From the NCBI GenBank assembly GCA_021299715.1, contig JAJTEL010000001.1, positions 207,039 through 271,038 of the forward strand: a stretch of 64,000 bases of DNA, in the 5' to 3' direction. A model generated the notes under the pieces. The model was not told where the DNA came from, ran no database searches, and was given only the letters and a program-made list of their open reading frames with translations. Below, piece after piece: positions 62,519-64,000 of this stretch. Both the position numbers and the translations under genes were made by a program. Each line of letters starts with the position of its first letter. Positions within the stretch are counted from its first letter, which is position 1. This DNA comes from Ilumatobacteraceae bacterium (lineage in GTDB: Bacteria; Actinomycetota; Acidimicrobiia; Acidimicrobiales; Ilumatobacteraceae).

Positions 62519-63289
62519 ATGGCAAAAATTTCAACAATTGACCACCCAGAAGCGGGTGCGTGTCTGGCTTTGGTGCGGCTTGGTCGACAACACGGATACG
62601 CAATTGCGCAGGAGTTTGCTCCAGGTGGCGACGTAGGTGCGGTTATCACAGCAACTCGACCTGTTGTGTACCGCGAGATAGCGGCACTTGAATCGAGCGG
62701 CTTGTTGGCGTCGCAAGAAACAAAAGGAACTCGCGGCCAAGCGAAGAAGTTGTTGCGACTCACTAGTGCGGGAAACAAGTCGCTTGACGCATGGCTGAAT
62801 CAACCCGTGAGTCACATTCGCGATATTCGCGGTGAGTTCCTTCTGAAAGTCATTCTTCGCAGTCGTTTAGAACTTTCGTTGGCACCGTTCATCACATCTC
62901 AACGGTCTGCCCTTGCAGATGTCATGGCGTCGTTGAGTACATCATCGGACGTAGGTGTTGTTCATCTTTGGCGAAAAGAACAGGTGCGGGCAGTTGCGCG
63001 ATTTCTCGACGAACTAGAGGGGCGCACATCGCACGCAGTTGACACCGCTGCTGATGATTCAGTGGTGTTAAGCGCACGAAACCAATTGCGCGGAATCGTA
63101 CGCAGTGTTCAGCACGGAGACATCTTGTCCTCGGTGAAAGTGGAAATTGAAGGTGGTCAAGTCATGACATCTACTGTCACCCGCGAGGCAACGAACGCAT
63201 TGCGATTGGCGCCCGGATCTCCCATTACTGCGCTGTGTAAGGCCACCGATGTTTTGCTGGCAGTGACCGGGCCGGTGGGGTCTCGGTAA
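62519..63289 (+). CDS. PadR-type HTH fused to a TOBE molybdate-binding domain
   Basis: A 256-aa regulator. The N-terminal half (about residues 12-110) is PadR-like: LVRLGRQHGYAIAQEF, RPVVYREIAALESSGLL and the charged wing. The C-terminal 70 residues (about 183-252) are a TOBE/Mop domain: SARNQLRGIVRSVQHGDI, VKVEIEGGQVMTSTVTREA and GSPITALCKATDVLLAV. It is divergent from modABC with palindromic sites between. It is most likely a molybdate-responsive repressor doing the job of ModE with a different DNA-binding domain. ATG is 6 nt after TACTGT. Confidence 0.85.
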   Translation: MAKISTIDHPEAGACLALVRLGRQHGYAIAQEFAPGGDVGAVITATRPVVYREIAALESSGLLASQETKGTRGQAKKLLRLTSAGNKSLDAWLNQPVSHIRDIRGEFLLKVILRSRLELSLAPFITSQRSALADVMASLSTSSDVGVVHLWRKEQVRAVARFLDELEGRTSHAVDTAADDSVVLSARNQLRGIVRSVQHGDILSSVKVEIEGGQVMTSTVTREATNALRLAPGSPITALCKATDVLLAVTGPVGSR

Positions 63290-63336
63290 CCGGTCTCACT
63301 TCGGGATTTCGTTGCTAGGGTAAGCCACTGATATTT

Positions 63337-63412
63337 GGGGCTGTAGCTCAGTTGGCAGAGCGCTTGCATGGCATGCAAGAGGTCACGGGTTCAATTCCCG
63401 TCAGCTCCACCA
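63337..63412 (+). tRNA. tRNA-Ala (GGC)
   Basis: Acceptor GGGGCTG pairs with CAGCTCC, including the G3-U70 pair that defines alanine. Anticodon stem CTTGC/GCAAG, loop ATGGCAT with anticodon GGC, T-loop TTCAATT and encoded CCA. A T-run follows at 63415-63420. Confidence 0.96.
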
Positions 63413-63475
63413 GATTTTTTCAAACCGGCGAAAACAAGCTTTGAAGCTGAGAGCAAACGGAGATTCGCTATTTTC

Positions 63476-64000
63476 TTACCGGCATACCGTTTCGCTGCTA
63501 TTTGAGGCGCAAGTTGCAAGTCTTGAACCACTTGGTGTGAATATTCCATAACCCGTTGACTCCCGACGGATGTAGAGGAGATCGGCGCCTTGGGCCGTTT
63601 CGTAAACAAATAGCCCCTGGCGTTTCTTGCTCTGGTATAAAAGTCCAAGTTTGTTGTCTCGAAGGTCAAAGCCTTCATAGTCATTTTCATTTACGTATTT
63701 GCCGGAGGAGTCAAGCAGTGCGTAACTCCCACTCCATGTGGGAAGAGCGTTTGGCATCAATTCCTTTAAAGTTTGTTGAATTCGGCCATCAATTCTGTAG
63801 TTACCGACGGACGTCAGAATGGCAGTGGTGGGTCGCACGGTTGTGGTTGGTCGTGTGGTTGTGGTGCGCCGCACGGTTGTGGTTGTGGTGGGTCGTGTGG
63901 TTGTGGTGGGTCGTGTGGTTGCGGTGGGTCGCACGGTTGTGGTTGGTCGTGTGGTTGTGGTGCGCCGCACGGTTGTGGTTGTGGTGGGTCGTGTGGTTGT
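63476..64000 (-). CDS. Thr/Pro/Arg-repeat surface protein, 5' truncated
   Basis: The C-terminal part of a protein whose frame is open to the right edge. The visible N-part is a low-complexity TTTTRP/TTTVRP linker, the C-part (about 110 aa) is a compact domain with YALLDSSGKYVNENDYEGFDL, LFVYETAQGADLL and a Cys pair near the end (CASNSSETVC). The linker resembles the Thr-rich stalks of secreted proteins. No family recognised. The true start and any signal peptide lie outside the window. Confidence 0.7.
   Translation of the reverse strand, partial: TTTRPTTTTTVRRTTTTRPTTTVRPTATTRPTTTTRPTTTTTVRRTTTTRPTTTVRPTTAILTSVGNYRIDGRIQQTLKELMPNALPTWSGSYALLDSSGKYVNENDYEGFDLRDNKLGLLYQSKKRQGLFVYETAQGADLLYIRRESTGYGIFTPSGSRLATCASNSSETVCR
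63826..64000 (-). repeat. Thr-codon-rich tandem repeat with 96-bp higher-order period
   Basis: Alternating blocks encode TTTTRP and TTTVRP-type units. A stretch starting at 63831 is repeated from 63927, a 96-bp (32-codon) period, up to the window edge. The period keeps the frame, so length variants would stay translatable. Confidence 0.85.

Overview
The window looks like a chromosomal segment of a small, streamlined actinobacterium, most likely of the class Acidimicrobiia (Ilumatobacter / CL500-29-like). That placement is inference. It rests on the DUF2469 gene, a class II DAHP synthase, actinobacterial-type LexA boxes (CGAACAnnTGTTCG), the order lexA - LysM protein - nrdR known from mycobacteria, and a B12-dependent ribonucleotide reductase. 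Intergenic gaps are short, many genes overlap by 4 bp, and GTG/TTG starts are common. No CRISPR array, prophage, IS transposase or rRNA was seen.

Region 1 (1-21.3 kb, nearly all +) is housekeeping. It holds recG, an SDR, rsmD-coaD, DUF177-rpmF-plsX-acpP-rnc-mutM-smc-ftsY, a lipoprotein, ffh, then rpsP-khpA-rimM-trmD-rplS-DUF2469-yraN, followed by rpe and a TrmA/RlmCD-type RNA methyltransferase. Region 2 (21.3-23.7 kb) is a small accessory patch. It has overlapping unknown genes, a pentapeptide-repeat remnant, tRNA-Lys and tRNA-His. Region 3 (23.7-37 kb) carries an aminomutase-like gene, recA, miaB-miaA-dapF-hflX-dapC, a persulfide pair (CstR-like repressor with an MBL-triple-rhodanese enzyme), and lexA / LysM / nrdR. 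Region 4 (37-42.6 kb) has a molybdopterin oxidoreductase and nrdJ, the latter preceded by two NrdR boxes. Region 5 (42.6-51 kb) is accessory: a membrane protein, two pentapeptide-repeat proteins, a TetR-controlled sulfatase operon, an EEP-family hydrolase, and a MITE-like repeat element beside an orphan winged-helix gene. Region 6 (51-58 kb) has a P450 divergent from a thiolase, an MFS carrier, a serine beta-lactamase-like protein, aroG (class II) and a sigma factor. Region 7 (58-64 kb) has nadD-LCP-like-rsfS, modABC with a divergent PadR-TOBE regulator, tRNA-Ala and a Thr-rich surface protein cut by the window edge.

Regulatory circuits can be read directly. LexA boxes lie in the recA promoter and in the lexA/LysM divergent region. 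NrdR boxes 42 bp apart overlap the nrdJ start site. A 6-4-6 inverted repeat lies in the persulfide promoter, a TetR-type palindrome overlaps the sulfatase promoter, and nested palindromes lie between modA and its regulator. Many operons appear leaderless, with a TAnnnT -10 hexamer 6-8 nt before the start codon.

The best candidates for novelty are the PadR-TOBE molybdate regulator paired with a ModC that lacks its own TOBE domain, the MITE-like element with a 50-bp tandem core, the sulfatase operon whose alkylsulfatase has altered metal ligands, and the I78-like domain on a lipoprotein.
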